Assembly: GCA_017302455.1 (NCBI GenBank)
Contig: JAFLDO010000039.1
Coordinates: 1-46,485, forward strand
DNA length: 46,485 bases
Reading direction: 5' to 3'
Source: Accumulibacter sp.
Lineage (GTDB): Bacteria > Pseudomonadota > Gammaproteobacteria > Burkholderiales > Rhodocyclaceae
Shown: piece after piece, positions 18,659 to 25,971 of the stretch
Layout of the letters: each line of letters begins with the position of its first letter
Numbering within the stretch: the stretch's first letter is position 1
Program-made: the position numbers and the translations under genes
Notes under the pieces: generated by a model
Database searches by the model: none
Seen by the model: only the letters and a program-made list of their open reading frames with translations
Told to the model about the DNA's origin: nothing

Positions 18659-19048
18659 TCAGGTGCTGGCCGCCGCCTTGGTATTGGCATCGGCTCTGGC
18701 AGCACTCGCCTCGCCTGCGGTACAGCCCCCCGGAATGCCACACGCACGAAATGCGGCAACCGCGCCACCGTTGGTATGACCGCCAAAGCTATTCTTTCCT
18801 TTGACCGAATTGGCTCCGACGGCAAACCACGCGCCGGACGTGCCATCCGTTCCATCCACCTGCGTGTTCGCCGAGCACTTGGGCGCGATGGGCCTCATCA
18901 TGTAGTTGGTGCCTGCCACGCCACTTGCGGGCACTATTCCCGGACCAGCAGCCGGAGCCGATGCCCCCGGACAAATGGTAGCGGCAAACGCAGAAGCCGA
19001 ACCAAGCAACGTGACTAATACGGCGGAAGAGAGCGTAATCTTTTTCAT
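18659..19048 (-). CDS. Small secreted protein, PilA-C-like
   Basis: 129 aa. GGAGG 4 nt before the ATG sets the start. A classical Sec signal peptide ends at SASAFA/ATICPG (~residue 22). The mature protein is small, rich in Gly, Ala and Ser, has four cysteines (in ATICPG, APKCSAN and ACGIPGGC) that could form two disulfides, and ends in an Ala-rich tail. It follows the first short pilin gene after 27 nt and precedes a terminator. Truncated pilins elsewhere, such as Geobacter PilA-N, are encoded next to a separate secreted protein that supplies the missing globular part. The same arrangement suggests that role here; sequence similarity to that protein cannot be tested by eye. Confidence 0.6.
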   Translation of the reverse strand: MKKITLSSAVLVTLLGSASAFAATICPGASAPAAGPGIVPASGVAGTNYMMRPIAPKCSANTQVDGTDGTSGAWFAVGANSVKGKNSFGGHTNGGAVAAFRACGIPGGCTAGEASAARADANTKAAAST

Positions 19049-19075
19049 GGGACCTCCAACAAAAAGGGAAAGGAC

Positions 19076-19261
19076 TTACTCTGGGGACGAGTTGACGACG
19101 GCCGAGGTCAGGATATTTCTCGCGTCCGACTGGGCCGCTTTATCCTCGCCTTTGCGCGTGTAGTCAGAGAATTGGGGAATGGCGATCGCGGCCAGAATAC
19201 CGATGATGGCCACAACGATCATCAGTTCGATCAGGGTAAAGCCTTTCTGCAGCTTCTTCAT
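19076..19261 (-). CDS. Short type IV pilin (PilA-N-like), copy 1
   Basis: 61 aa, of which 54 are mature. The start is set by GGAAGGAG 9 nt before ATG 19261. The prepilin leader is MKKLQKG, cut before [20 protein letters not shown], with the essential Glu5. The helix continues through [19 protein letters not shown] and stops at residue 54, so the globular head of ordinary type IVa pilins (~140 aa) is absent. The mature part has only three aromatic residues (F1, F24, Y27). It is the second of two tandem copies and is followed by the secreted PilA-C-like gene. Confidence 0.88.
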   Translation of the reverse strand: MKKLQKGFTLIELMIVVAIIGILAAIAIPQFSDYTRKGEDKAAQSDARNILTSAVVNSSPE

Positions 19262-19654
19262 GGTCTTGAACTCCTTCCAGTGAGAACAACGGACAATCCG
19301 TTGCGATTGATGCAATCAAATTCCATGCCAAGGCGCAAGCAGGCTGAGAGGCGCCCGGGTTGGTACGGAGCCCCAGCCGCACCTTTCCAATAGCGTCACC
19401 TGCCTGACGAAAATTGTCAGCCGCCTTGCCGTTTGGCACGGTTTCTTCGAGCTTTACCCACGGATTTGGATAGCAGGCGTAGCGTCACGAGGGCACCCTG
19501 CCAGCTGGTTGCGGATGCCGGCAGAGGAATACAAGGAGCTGCCAAGGAGCTGCGACGTCCTTCATATACGGCTGGAGGCGACGCCCGGCCACGGCGAACC
19601 GCCGTGCACCGGGAGGATACCGCTGGATGACTGACCCGCGTCCGGGGAAAGTGC
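19262..19654. other. Intergenic region between the two pilin genes
   Basis: Contains the near-consensus sigma-54 element at 19316-19330 and, just after the copy-2 stop, a perfect 7-bp hairpin (CACGGCG, AAC, CGCCGTG at 19590-19606) without a U-tract. No gene seen. Confidence 0.5.
19316..19330 (-). promoter_or_regulatory. Imperfect sigma-54 -24/-12 element, pilin copy 1
   Basis: The minus strand reads TGGCAT, 5 nt, TTGA. The -24 half fits TGGCAC; the -12 half has A in place of the usual C of GC. It ends 55 nt before the pilin ATG, within one base of the distance in pilin copy 2, which supports it despite the mismatch. Confidence 0.4.
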
Positions 19655-19837
19655 TTATTCTCCGGAGTTCACGAGAAGCGCGGCCGTCAGGAAATTGCGC
19701 GCATCGGATTGCGCCGCCTTGTCTTCGCCCTTCCTCGTGTAGTCCACAAACTGCGGGATGGCGATCGCAGCCAAGATGCCGATGATCGCAACCACGATCA
19801 TAAGCTCGATCAGGGCAAAGCCCCGCCGGGATTTCAT
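19655..19837 (-). CDS. Short type IV pilin (PilA-N-like), copy 2
   Basis: 60 aa. Leader MKSRRG, then mature [20 protein letters not shown] with Glu5 and a 54-residue mature length. It shares the stretch [17 protein letters not shown] with copy 1 but ends NFLTAALLVNSGE, adding F43. The ATG at 19837 has a weak ribosome-binding site; in-frame ATGs at 19867 and 19879 would give longer leaders, but 19879 lies about at the predicted sigma-54 transcription start. Type IV pilins are processed by PilD at the inner membrane and polymerise through the N-terminal helix. This is the promoter-proximal copy with the better promoter. Confidence 0.85.
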   Translation of the reverse strand: MKSRRGFALIELMIVVAIIGILAAIAIPQFVDYTRKGEDKAAQSDARNFLTAALLVNSGE

Positions 19838-19891
19838 AGGGATCAAGGGCTTCTTTCGTGGATACATCGCACATTTCATGGCGTGGCCACC

Positions 19892-19907
19892 AGCAAGTTT
19901 CTTGCCA
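19892..19907 (-). promoter_or_regulatory. Sigma-54 (RpoN) promoter of pilin copy 2
   Basis: The minus strand reads TGGCAA, GAAAC, TTGCT: GG and GC separated by exactly 10 nt and a strong overall match to TGGCAC-N5-TTGCW. The predicted transcription start (~19881) gives a 5' leader of ~45 nt. pilA genes are typically RpoN/PilR-dependent. Confidence 0.75.
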
Positions 19908-20049
19908 TCTCGCAACCCGCACCAAAGCCACGGCGGAGCGGTCCCTTGTTGCAGTAACGCTAACGCTGCCGAGGACCGAGTGCCGGAACCGGCTATCTCG
20001 CGGGGCGAGGCTGCCAGCAACAGCTGGTTGCAGCGTGCACTTCCTGGAA

Positions 20050-20091
20050 TTGACCGGTATCAATTCGGCACAAGCACCCCGCCAATACAAT
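20050..20091 (+). promoter_or_regulatory. FNR/Anr-type class II promoter of the first cytochrome b gene
   Basis: TTGAC-CGGT-ATCAA (20050-20063) sits inside the wider palindrome GAATTGA-N6-TCAATTC and is followed by the -10 TACAAT at 20086-20091. From box centre to the end of the -10 is 34.5 nt, which puts the box at about -41.5, the class II activator position. The GTG start of the gene is 43 nt beyond the -10. Confidence 0.72.
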
Positions 20092-20133
20092 AGAGGGCGA
20101 GCAATCCCCGTCCGCATTCGTCCAGACCCCTCC

Positions 20134-21705
20134 GTGAGTTTCCACGCCACATTGCGCCAGGGCGCGAGCAGCGTCTTCCTGCGCATCGAAGAAGCTCTCG
20201 ATGCTCCCTTTGGCGGCCAGGACAACCCCTTGCGCCACCTTGGCGCGATCGGCTTGTATCTGCTGTGGATCGTCGTCGGCACGGGCCTCTATCTGTATAC
20301 CGTGCTCGACACCGGCATCGACGCCGTCTACAGCTCGATCGGCTACCTCTCGCAGGAGCAGTGGTACCTCGGCGGCGTCCTGCGCAGCCTGCATCGCTAT
20401 GCTTCCGACGGCTTCATGCTGGTGATGCTGCTGCACCTCGTTCGCGAATGGGCGTACGGGCGCTACCACGGCTTTCGCCTCTATTCGTGGATGACCGGCA
20501 TACCACTGATCTGGCTCGCCTACGCCGCGGGAATCGGCGGCTACTGGATCGTCTGGGACCAACTGGCGCAGTTGTCGGCCACCGCGACCACCGAGTTGCT
20601 CGACTGGCTGCCGATCTTCAGCGAACCCGCCGCACGCAACTTCCTGGCACCGGACTCGATCAACGACCGCTTCTTCACGATGTTGATCTTCGTCCATATC
20701 GGCGTGCCGCTGCTGCTGATCCTCGGCCTCTGGGCGCATGTCCACCGCATTGCGCACGTCGACTACCTGCCGTCGCGGCGCGTGATGCTCGGCACGCTGG
20801 CGGCGCTGGTCCTCCTCGCGCTGCTCCGACCGGCACTCAGCAACCCACCGGCGAATCTGGCGGTGATCCCCGGAGCGCTGGATTTCGACTGGTTCATCCT
20901 GTTCATCCATCCGCTGACCGACATCAGTTCGCCGGCGATCGTCTGGTCGCTGCTCTTCGGCGTCACCGCTCTGCTCTTCGCTCTGCCCGTCCTGCCGCAC
21001 CCCGCGCCAGCGCCGGTGGCCGTCGTCGACGCCGCCAACTGCACCGGCTGCGACCGCTGCCTGGCCGACTGCCCCTATGCGGCGATCGCCATGCGGCCAC
21101 ACCCGCGGCGACCGGGGCTGAAACTCGCGGTCGTCGACGCCGATCTGTGCGCGGGCTGCGGGATCTGCGCCGGGTCCTGCCCGTCGTCGACGCCCTTCCG
21201 CCGACGCGAGATTCTCGTCACCGGCATCGACATGCCGCAGCAACCGGTCAATGCGCTGCGCGAGCAACTCGAGATGGCGCTGGCACGACTCACTGGCCGC
21301 ACCCGCATTGTCGTCTTCTCCTGCGCACGTGGCGCCGACGCCAAGACGCTGGCCGCCACCGACACCGCCGTGATCGATCTTCTCTGCACCGGCCAGTTAC
21401 CTCCGGCCTTCGTCGAATACGCGCTGCGCGCCGGGGCCGACGGCGTCCTCGTTACCGCCTGCCGCGCCGGCGGCTGTGATTTTCGCCTCGGCGAGCAGTG
21501 GACCCAGCAACGCCTGCTCGGCGAGCGCGAACCGCATCTGCGCCGGACCGTTCCGCCATCGCGTCTGCAAGTCGTTCTCGCCTCGGCGCACGACGACGAC
21601 AGGCTGGCCGATGCGCTGGCCGACTTCAGAAGCCGCCTCGACTCGCAGCCGGCGACGAGCGACAGACTTCCCCCCTATCGGCGTAGCGCGCCCCCGCAGG
21701 CTTGA
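20134..21705 (+). CDS. Cytochrome b - 2[4Fe-4S] - MvhD-like fusion protein
   Basis: 523 aa from GTG 20134; the open frame extends further 5' but homology with the paralogue and the promoter position fit this start. Residues ~35-290 are a membrane cytochrome b/b6 N-terminal module with two His pairs for two hemes (H87/H101 and H188/H202, each 14 apart). A ferredoxin domain follows with CTGCDRCLADC (C303-C313) and CAGCGICAGSC (C339-C349), enough for two [4Fe-4S] clusters. From ~388 to 500, RIVVFSCARGADA, VIDLLCTGQLPPAFVEYAL and VLVTACRAGGCDFRLGEQ match the MvhD/FlpD electron-transfer domain of heterodisulfide-reductase and hydrogenase systems. The order implies electron exchange between the quinone pool and a soluble iron-sulfur or flavin partner. 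The reaction is not known. Confidence 0.85.
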   Translation: MSFHATLRQGASSVFLRIEEALDAPFGGQDNPLRHLGAIGLYLLWIVVGTGLYLYTVLDTGIDAVYSSIGYLSQEQWYLGGVLRSLHRYASDGFMLVMLLHLVREWAYGRYHGFRLYSWMTGIPLIWLAYAAGIGGYWIVWDQLAQLSATATTELLDWLPIFSEPAARNFLAPDSINDRFFTMLIFVHIGVPLLLILGLWAHVHRIAHVDYLPSRRVMLGTLAALVLLALLRPALSNPPANLAVIPGALDFDWFILFIHPLTDISSPAIVWSLLFGVTALLFALPVLPHPAPAPVAVVDAANCTGCDRCLADCPYAAIAMRPHPRRPGLKLAVVDADLCAGCGICAGSCPSSTPFRRREILVTGIDMPQQPVNALREQLEMALARLTGRTRIVVFSCARGADAKTLAATDTAVIDLLCTGQLPPAFVEYALRAGADGVLVTACRAGGCDFRLGEQWTQQRLLGEREPHLRRTVPPSRLQVVLASAHDDDRLADALADFRSRLDSQPATSDRLPPYRRSAPPQA

Positions 21706-21809
21706 ACCCGTGGCCGTCAGCGACGGAGCGACGGGCGAGTTGACACGACCAGGAAGCTTGCCTAGCCTAAAGCGATAGGGTGGGAGTCCACACAAAAAGG
21801 AGAAGCGTC

Positions 21810-22259
21810 GTGCAAACCTACGAAAAGGACATCATCGCCTGGGCAAATGAACAGGCAAGGCTCTTGCGCGCCGGGCAGTTCGACCGACTGGATATCGAGC
21901 ATATCGCTGAGGAGATCGAAGACGTGGGCAAGAGCGAACAGCGTGAGTTGGCCAGTCGGATGGCGATCCTGCTGGCGCATCTTCTCAAGTGGCAGTTCCA
22001 ACCTGACCGCAGAGGAGCGAACTGGCAGCGGACGATCAGGGCGCAACGGCAAGGGATCAGCAAACGCCTAGCCAAAGCGCCAAGTCTCCAGGCCGTGTTG
22101 TCCGACGACGACTGGAATGCGGAAATCTGGGCAGACGCGGTGGCTCTGGCGGCCACCGAAACCGGCCTGGCGGATTTCCCTGAGTGCTGCCCATGGTCTT
22201 TTCAGGGGCAAGTCCTGTGCGGCGAGTGGCTCCCCGGCGAACCTGCTGCCGACCGGTAG
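21810..22259 (+). CDS. DUF29 family protein
   Basis: 149 aa. AAGGAG 7 nt before GTG 21810 decides the start. The sequence YEKDIIAWANEQARLLRAGQ, IEHIAEEIEDVGKSE and RMAILLAHLLKWQFQP is the helical DUF29 pattern (small cytoplasmic protein, often in multiple genomic copies). Function unknown. It lies between the two cytochrome b units, 104 nt after the first, so it may share its transcript. Confidence 0.85.
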   Translation: MQTYEKDIIAWANEQARLLRAGQFDRLDIEHIAEEIEDVGKSEQRELASRMAILLAHLLKWQFQPDRRGANWQRTIRAQRQGISKRLAKAPSLQAVLSDDDWNAEIWADAVALAATETGLADFPECCPWSFQGQVLCGEWLPGEPAADR

Positions 22260-22303
22260 CCAGCGCCCACAGCCCGAGGTTTACGTCGGTTACGTCCGCG
22301 GAT

Positions 22304-22345
22304 TTGACACGTGTCAATTCGCCGCGGTGACGCTGTCAATATAAT
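22304..22345 (+). promoter_or_regulatory. FNR/Anr-type class II promoter of the second cytochrome b unit
   Basis: TTGAC-ACGT-GTCAA (22304-22317, perfect 14-nt palindrome) and a consensus -10 TATAAT (22340-22345). Box centre to -10 end is 34.5 nt, identical to the promoter at 20050, again placing the box at about -41.5. Confidence 0.75.
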
Positions 22346-22386
22346 CAATAACTAATAAGCAGCGCCGACACCGGTCGGGAAGGCCA

Positions 22387-22461
22387 GTGGGCGCCTTCCA
22401 CCCAGGCTTGCGCAAGGGCGTGCGTCGCGTCTTCCTGCGCATCGCAGACGCTCTCGAACTT
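22387..22461 (+). pseudogene. Decayed copy of the first ~24 codons of the cytochrome b fusion gene
   Basis: The GTG at 22387 opens FHPGLRKGVRRVFLRIADAL, which aligns with FHATLRQGASSVFLRIEEAL at the start of the gene at 20134: 11 of 20 identical, including a 16-base exact DNA match. The distance from its FNR-type promoter to this GTG also equals that of the first gene within one base. Similarity ends near 22461, where the sequence leads into the ribosome-binding site of the next gene in another frame. Confidence 0.7.
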
Positions 22462-22489
22462 TCACTCTCTCTGCGGAGCGCTTCACACC

Positions 22490-22987
22490 ATGCTCAAACC
22501 CACCGCCATCGTCGGCCAGGTGATTCTCTACGGCGCGTTTGCCGCTTTCATCGGCGTTTTTGCCACCTGGCCGAAGTACCAGCAAATCCCGAACGACGTC
22601 GCGCTGATCAAGCTGTCGATCAGCCACCTCGGTGACCGCGAGTGCCGCAAGCGCACGCCCGAAGAACTGGCGAAGATGCCGCCGAACATGCGCGCGCCGA
22701 TGGATTGTCCGCGCGAGCGCTCCGACATCCGGCTGGAAGTCGATCTCGACGGCCAGCCCGTTTTCCGCACCGTGATGCATCCGACCGGCCTGTACAAGGA
22801 TGGCGTGTCGACCGTCTACAAGCGCTTCGAGGTCAAGGCGGGCACCCATCAGTTGGCCGTCCGAATGGACGACAACCTCGTGAAACCGGGCTTCGACTAC
22901 GTCAAGGACGAGCAGATCACGCTCGCTCCGGCACAGGTGATGGTGATCGACTTCAACCCGGACCGCGGCGGCCTGTTCTTCAAATGA
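22490..22987 (+). CDS. Membrane-anchored protein of unknown function
   Basis: 165 aa. The ATG at 22490 has GGAG ~11 nt upstream. One N-terminal membrane helix (VILYGAFAAFIGVFATW, ~residues 10-27), then a domain that should face the periplasm. It holds two cysteines (GDRECRKR and PMDCPRER) and a beta-rich second half (DIRLEVDLDGQPVFRTVMHP, GTHQLAVRMDD, ITLAPAQVMVIDF). I do not recognise the family. Its place between the FNR-type promoter and the cytochrome b - ferredoxin - reductase gene, 65 nt upstream of it, suggests an accessory subunit or assembly factor of that complex. Confidence 0.7.
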   Translation: MLKPTAIVGQVILYGAFAAFIGVFATWPKYQQIPNDVALIKLSISHLGDRECRKRTPEELAKMPPNMRAPMDCPRERSDIRLEVDLDGQPVFRTVMHPTGLYKDGVSTVYKRFEVKAGTHQLAVRMDDNLVKPGFDYVKDEQITLAPAQVMVIDFNPDRGGLFFK

Positions 22988-23052
22988 TCGCTGCCGCAGC
23001 GACTGTCAGGTAAGCACTCACGCCTCACCCATTTTTCGAGCCGACATCGACC

Positions 23053-24966
23053 ATGGTCAAACTTCTGCAACGAATCGTGCGCTGGTTCTTCATGCGCATC
23101 GAGAACGTCTTCAACATCGCTTTCGGCGACAAGCTCAACCCCTTCTACCATCTGGGGACGATCAGCTTCTGGCAGTTCTGGCTGCTGGTCGGCTCCGGCC
23201 TCTACCTGTACATCTTCGCGGACACCGGCGTGCATGACGCCTTCGACTCGGTCGAGCGGATCACGCACAACCAGTGGTGGGCCGGCGGGATTCTGCGCAG
23301 CATCCACCGCTATGCGACCGACGGCATGATCCTGACGATGCTGCTGCACATGCTGCGGCATTTCGCCTACGACCGCTATCGTGGCTTCCGCTCGTTTTCG
23401 TGGCTGACCGGCGTCGCGCTGCTGTGGCTGGTCTACATCGCCGGCGTCAATGGCTTCATGCTGGTCTGGGACAAGCTGGCGCAGTTCGTGGTCATCGCCA
23501 CCGCCGAGTGGTTCGACATCCTGCCGATGTTCAACGGCACGCTGATCCGCAACTTCCTCTACCTGGAAACCGTCAATAGCCGCCTGTTCACGCTGCTCGC
23601 CTTCATCCACATCGGCGCACCGCTGATCGTCGCCATCATCATGTGGGTGCACGTGCAGCGCGTGCCGCGCGCGCACATCAACCCGCCGCAGCCGATCGCC
23701 ATCGCCGTGACACTGATGTTCATCGCCCTGGCGCTGGTCAAGCCGATTCTCAGCCAGGGTGGCGAAGCCGACATGGCGGTGGTGCCGACCAACATCGAGT
23801 TCGACTGGTTCGAGTTGCCGGTGCTGGCGCTGGTTTACATACTCCCGCCACTGCACGTCTGGTACTGGGTGCTGGGTTTGACTGCCCTGCTCTTCCTGGT
23901 TCCCTGGCTACCCCCCAAACGATTGGGTTCGGCCAAGGCGCTGACTTCGATCACCTTCCACCCGGACCACCGGTCGGTCAACGCGCGCTTCGACGAAACG
24001 CTGCTCGACGCCGGCCTGCGCCAGGAAATCGACCTGCCCTACGAGTGCCGCAACGGCGGCTGCGGCGTCTGCAAGTGCACGGTGTTGCAGGGCAAGGTCG
24101 ATCCCGGCCTCTACCAGCCGAGCGCGCTCTCGGCCGAGGAGTTGGCCCAGGGCAAGGTACTGATGTGCTGCGCCACCGCGCTCGAGGACGCCGTCATCGA
24201 GTACGAGGCCGGCGCCTTCGCCAGGAGTTTCCAGGAATACACCGCCCGCGTCGTCATGATGGAGAAACTCACCCACGACGTCATGCGCGTCCTGCTCAAG
24301 CTCCCGGAAGGGCAGCAGATCCGCTTCAAGGCCGGCCAATACGTCAACATCATTCTCGACGATGGTCAGCGCCGCGCCTTCTCGTTTGCCAATCCGCCGC
24401 ACGAGGACGAATTCGTGGAACTGCAGATTCGCCTGATGCCCGGCGGCCGCTTCACCACGCACGTCTTCGAGCAGATGAAGGAGGGAGATGAGGTCCGCTT
24501 CGAGGGACCGATCGGCGACTTCTCGCTGCGCGAGTCGGATCGGCCGATCGTCTTCGTCGCCGGTGCAACGGGCTTTGCGCCGGTCAAGAGCATGGTCGAG
24601 GATGCCTTCAAACGCGGGCTCAAGCGTGAAATCCACCTCTACTGGGGCGTGAAGGGCCTCAAGGACCTCTACCTGCCCGAGCTGCCCACGCGCTGGGCGC
24701 GCGAGCACGCCAACTTCCACTTCATCCCGGTACTCTCCGAAGCGGCGCCCGAAGACCAGTGGAGCGGCCGCACCGGCCTCGTCCATGAAGCGATTCTCGA
24801 AGACTTCCCCGAACTCAAGCAGCACGAGATCTACGCCTGCGGCTCGGTGCGCATGATCGAGGCGATCTTCCCCTTCCTCAAGCAGCACGGGGCCGAGGAC
24901 GGTGCCTGCTTCTCGGATGCCTTCAGCCTCTCGGCACGCTCGATGGCGTATCAGCCCCGGAAGTAG
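23053..24966 (+). CDS. Cytochrome b - [2Fe-2S] ferredoxin - FAD/NAD(P) reductase fusion
   Basis: 637 aa. Residues ~20-290 are a cytochrome b module with heme ligand pairs H85/H99 and H186/H200. Residues ~300-385 are a plant-type ferredoxin with YECRNGGCGVCKC (C332, C337, C340) and the fourth ligand in LMCCATAL (C372/C373). The rest is a ferredoxin-NADP-reductase-like unit: FAD binding at RRAFSFAN, pyridine-nucleotide loop GATGFAPVKSM, and YACGSVRMIEA near the C-terminus. It could pass electrons between quinol and NAD(P)H across one chain. I recall a fusion of this type described in 'Ca. Accumulibacter' and proposed to let the TCA cycle run without oxygen; direction of flow is inference. Confidence 0.9.
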   Translation: MVKLLQRIVRWFFMRIENVFNIAFGDKLNPFYHLGTISFWQFWLLVGSGLYLYIFADTGVHDAFDSVERITHNQWWAGGILRSIHRYATDGMILTMLLHMLRHFAYDRYRGFRSFSWLTGVALLWLVYIAGVNGFMLVWDKLAQFVVIATAEWFDILPMFNGTLIRNFLYLETVNSRLFTLLAFIHIGAPLIVAIIMWVHVQRVPRAHINPPQPIAIAVTLMFIALALVKPILSQGGEADMAVVPTNIEFDWFELPVLALVYILPPLHVWYWVLGLTALLFLVPWLPPKRLGSAKALTSITFHPDHRSVNARFDETLLDAGLRQEIDLPYECRNGGCGVCKCTVLQGKVDPGLYQPSALSAEELAQGKVLMCCATALEDAVIEYEAGAFARSFQEYTARVVMMEKLTHDVMRVLLKLPEGQQIRFKAGQYVNIILDDGQRRAFSFANPPHEDEFVELQIRLMPGGRFTTHVFEQMKEGDEVRFEGPIGDFSLRESDRPIVFVAGATGFAPVKSMVEDAFKRGLKREIHLYWGVKGLKDLYLPELPTRWAREHANFHFIPVLSEAAPEDQWSGRTGLVHEAILEDFPELKQHEIYACGSVRMIEAIFPFLKQHGAEDGACFSDAFSLSARSMAYQPRK

Positions 24967-25454
24967 ATGGGCGGTGAACCATGGCGCGCAGGATGGCGTC
25001 GGTCAGGAATCCTCGTGACGCCGCTTGCAAAACAACTGGGCCAGCCGCTGTCGCGCATCATCGGGCGACTTGAGCAGACATCCGAGAAGGGTGTCAGTCA
25101 ATCCGTTTCGCGTCGCTTCGAGAAGCGCAAGCTGGAGGACGTACAAATGGTTGTCGACCTACCTACCGCAGGAAGGCCGGACGATCGGATAGCGGCGGCA
25201 ATCGATCGGTAAACTGGGTTGTTGCTGACATCCGCAAGCACATCTGAAAAGTCGTCGCAACGCAGAGCGCTCGATCTTGGAGAAAGCGACGACACGTCCA
25301 CACACGCCGGCAATGAGGGCGTGCCTGGGAATCCTCTGCGAGGAGACAACCAGGTTCCTGTCGCCGCATGCTGGTCTAAGGACTTACCCGAGATGCTTGT
25401 GTGCATCGGCGCTGATCCGTCCGATCGCTGCTCTTGCGGTGTCGCCGTGATGGA
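24967..25454. other. No recognisable gene
   Basis: About 490 bases downstream of the reductase fusion. Short open frames exist on both strands (e.g. 24967-25212 + and 25098-25406 -), but none has a ribosome-binding site or recognisable motif. It may be gene debris. Confidence 0.4.
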
Positions 25455-25685
25455 TCAGAAGAACTGCTTGGCGAAGTTCGCCAGCGCCAGAGCCAGCACA
25501 GTGGTGACAATCCACTTGACCAGAACCAACTCGGCTTTGACCTCGGCGATGTCCAGCTTGGTGGCGATCCTCTCGTCAATCAAGCGGGCCTGCTCTTCCG
25601 CGAGAATCTCCGCCTGCGCCTCGGGCATGCCGGCCTCCATCAGGCGCTTGACGACTTTGTGGGTGTCAAAAGTGAGGGTGCTCAT
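25455..25685 (-). CDS. Small coiled-coil membrane protein (DUF1640/CCDC90-like)
   Basis: 76 aa from ATG 25685 (AGGA 9 nt upstream). It begins MSTLTFDTHKVVKRL, has an Ala/Glu-rich amphipathic helix (EAGMPEAQAEILAEEQ) and ends in one membrane helix (LVLVKWIVTTVLALALANF) anchoring the C-terminus. This matches the small bacterial relatives of the mitochondrial MCUR1/CCDC90 family, usually found beside toxin-antitoxin or mobile genes and of unknown function. Confidence 0.75.
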   Translation of the reverse strand: MSTLTFDTHKVVKRLMEAGMPEAQAEILAEEQARLIDERIATKLDIAEVKAELVLVKWIVTTVLALALANFAKQFF

Positions 25686-25923
25686 GGGCGTCATCCTACG
25701 CTACTTGACAAGCCGCCGGCAACGGGCGCTACACCTTGTTGGCGATGCCAGATCGTTTGAGGATGGCGCTTGCAGCGTTACTTCAGACCACGGCATCGGC
25801 GTTCATTGGGCTGGATGGAGAAGAAACTCAGGCACACTCCATCGAGTACGGGTGGCGCACCAAACCCGCGTCAATTTCGGTTCGCGGGCATCCGGCAACA
25901 CGGCACAACAGTGCCCGACTCCC

Positions 25924-25949
25924 TTGCAATTCCAGAAACGGAGTATAAA
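25924..25949 (+). promoter_or_regulatory. Possible promoter of the RES/DUF262/HipA cassette
   Basis: TTGCAA at 25924-25929 and an A/T-rich TATAAAAT at 25944-25951 stand out in GC-rich surroundings; read as TAAAAT the spacing is 16 nt. AAGGAG follows directly before the antitoxin ATG at 25972. Confidence 0.45.
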
Positions 25950-25971
25950 ATATCCTTAGAAGGAGAAACCG

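Noticed and set aside
19076-19837. Conductive 'e-pilin' interpretation of the short pilins
   Set aside because: Length fits, but the aromatic residues after position 27 that mark conductive Geobacter pilins are missing (3-4 aromatics in 54 residues).
19858-20133. N-terminal extension of the cytochrome b - MvhD frame
   Set aside because: Lies across the FNR-type promoter and the upstream pilin leader, and lacks the similarity to the paralogous start that begins at 20134.
19993-21267. Antisense open frame of 424 aa opposite the cytochrome b - MvhD fusion
   Set aside because: Shadow frame; the plus strand has heme and Fe-S ligand motifs.
24967-25212. 81-codon plus-strand frame after the reductase fusion
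   Set aside because: Starts at the base after the previous stop but has no ribosome-binding site and no recognisable sequence character.
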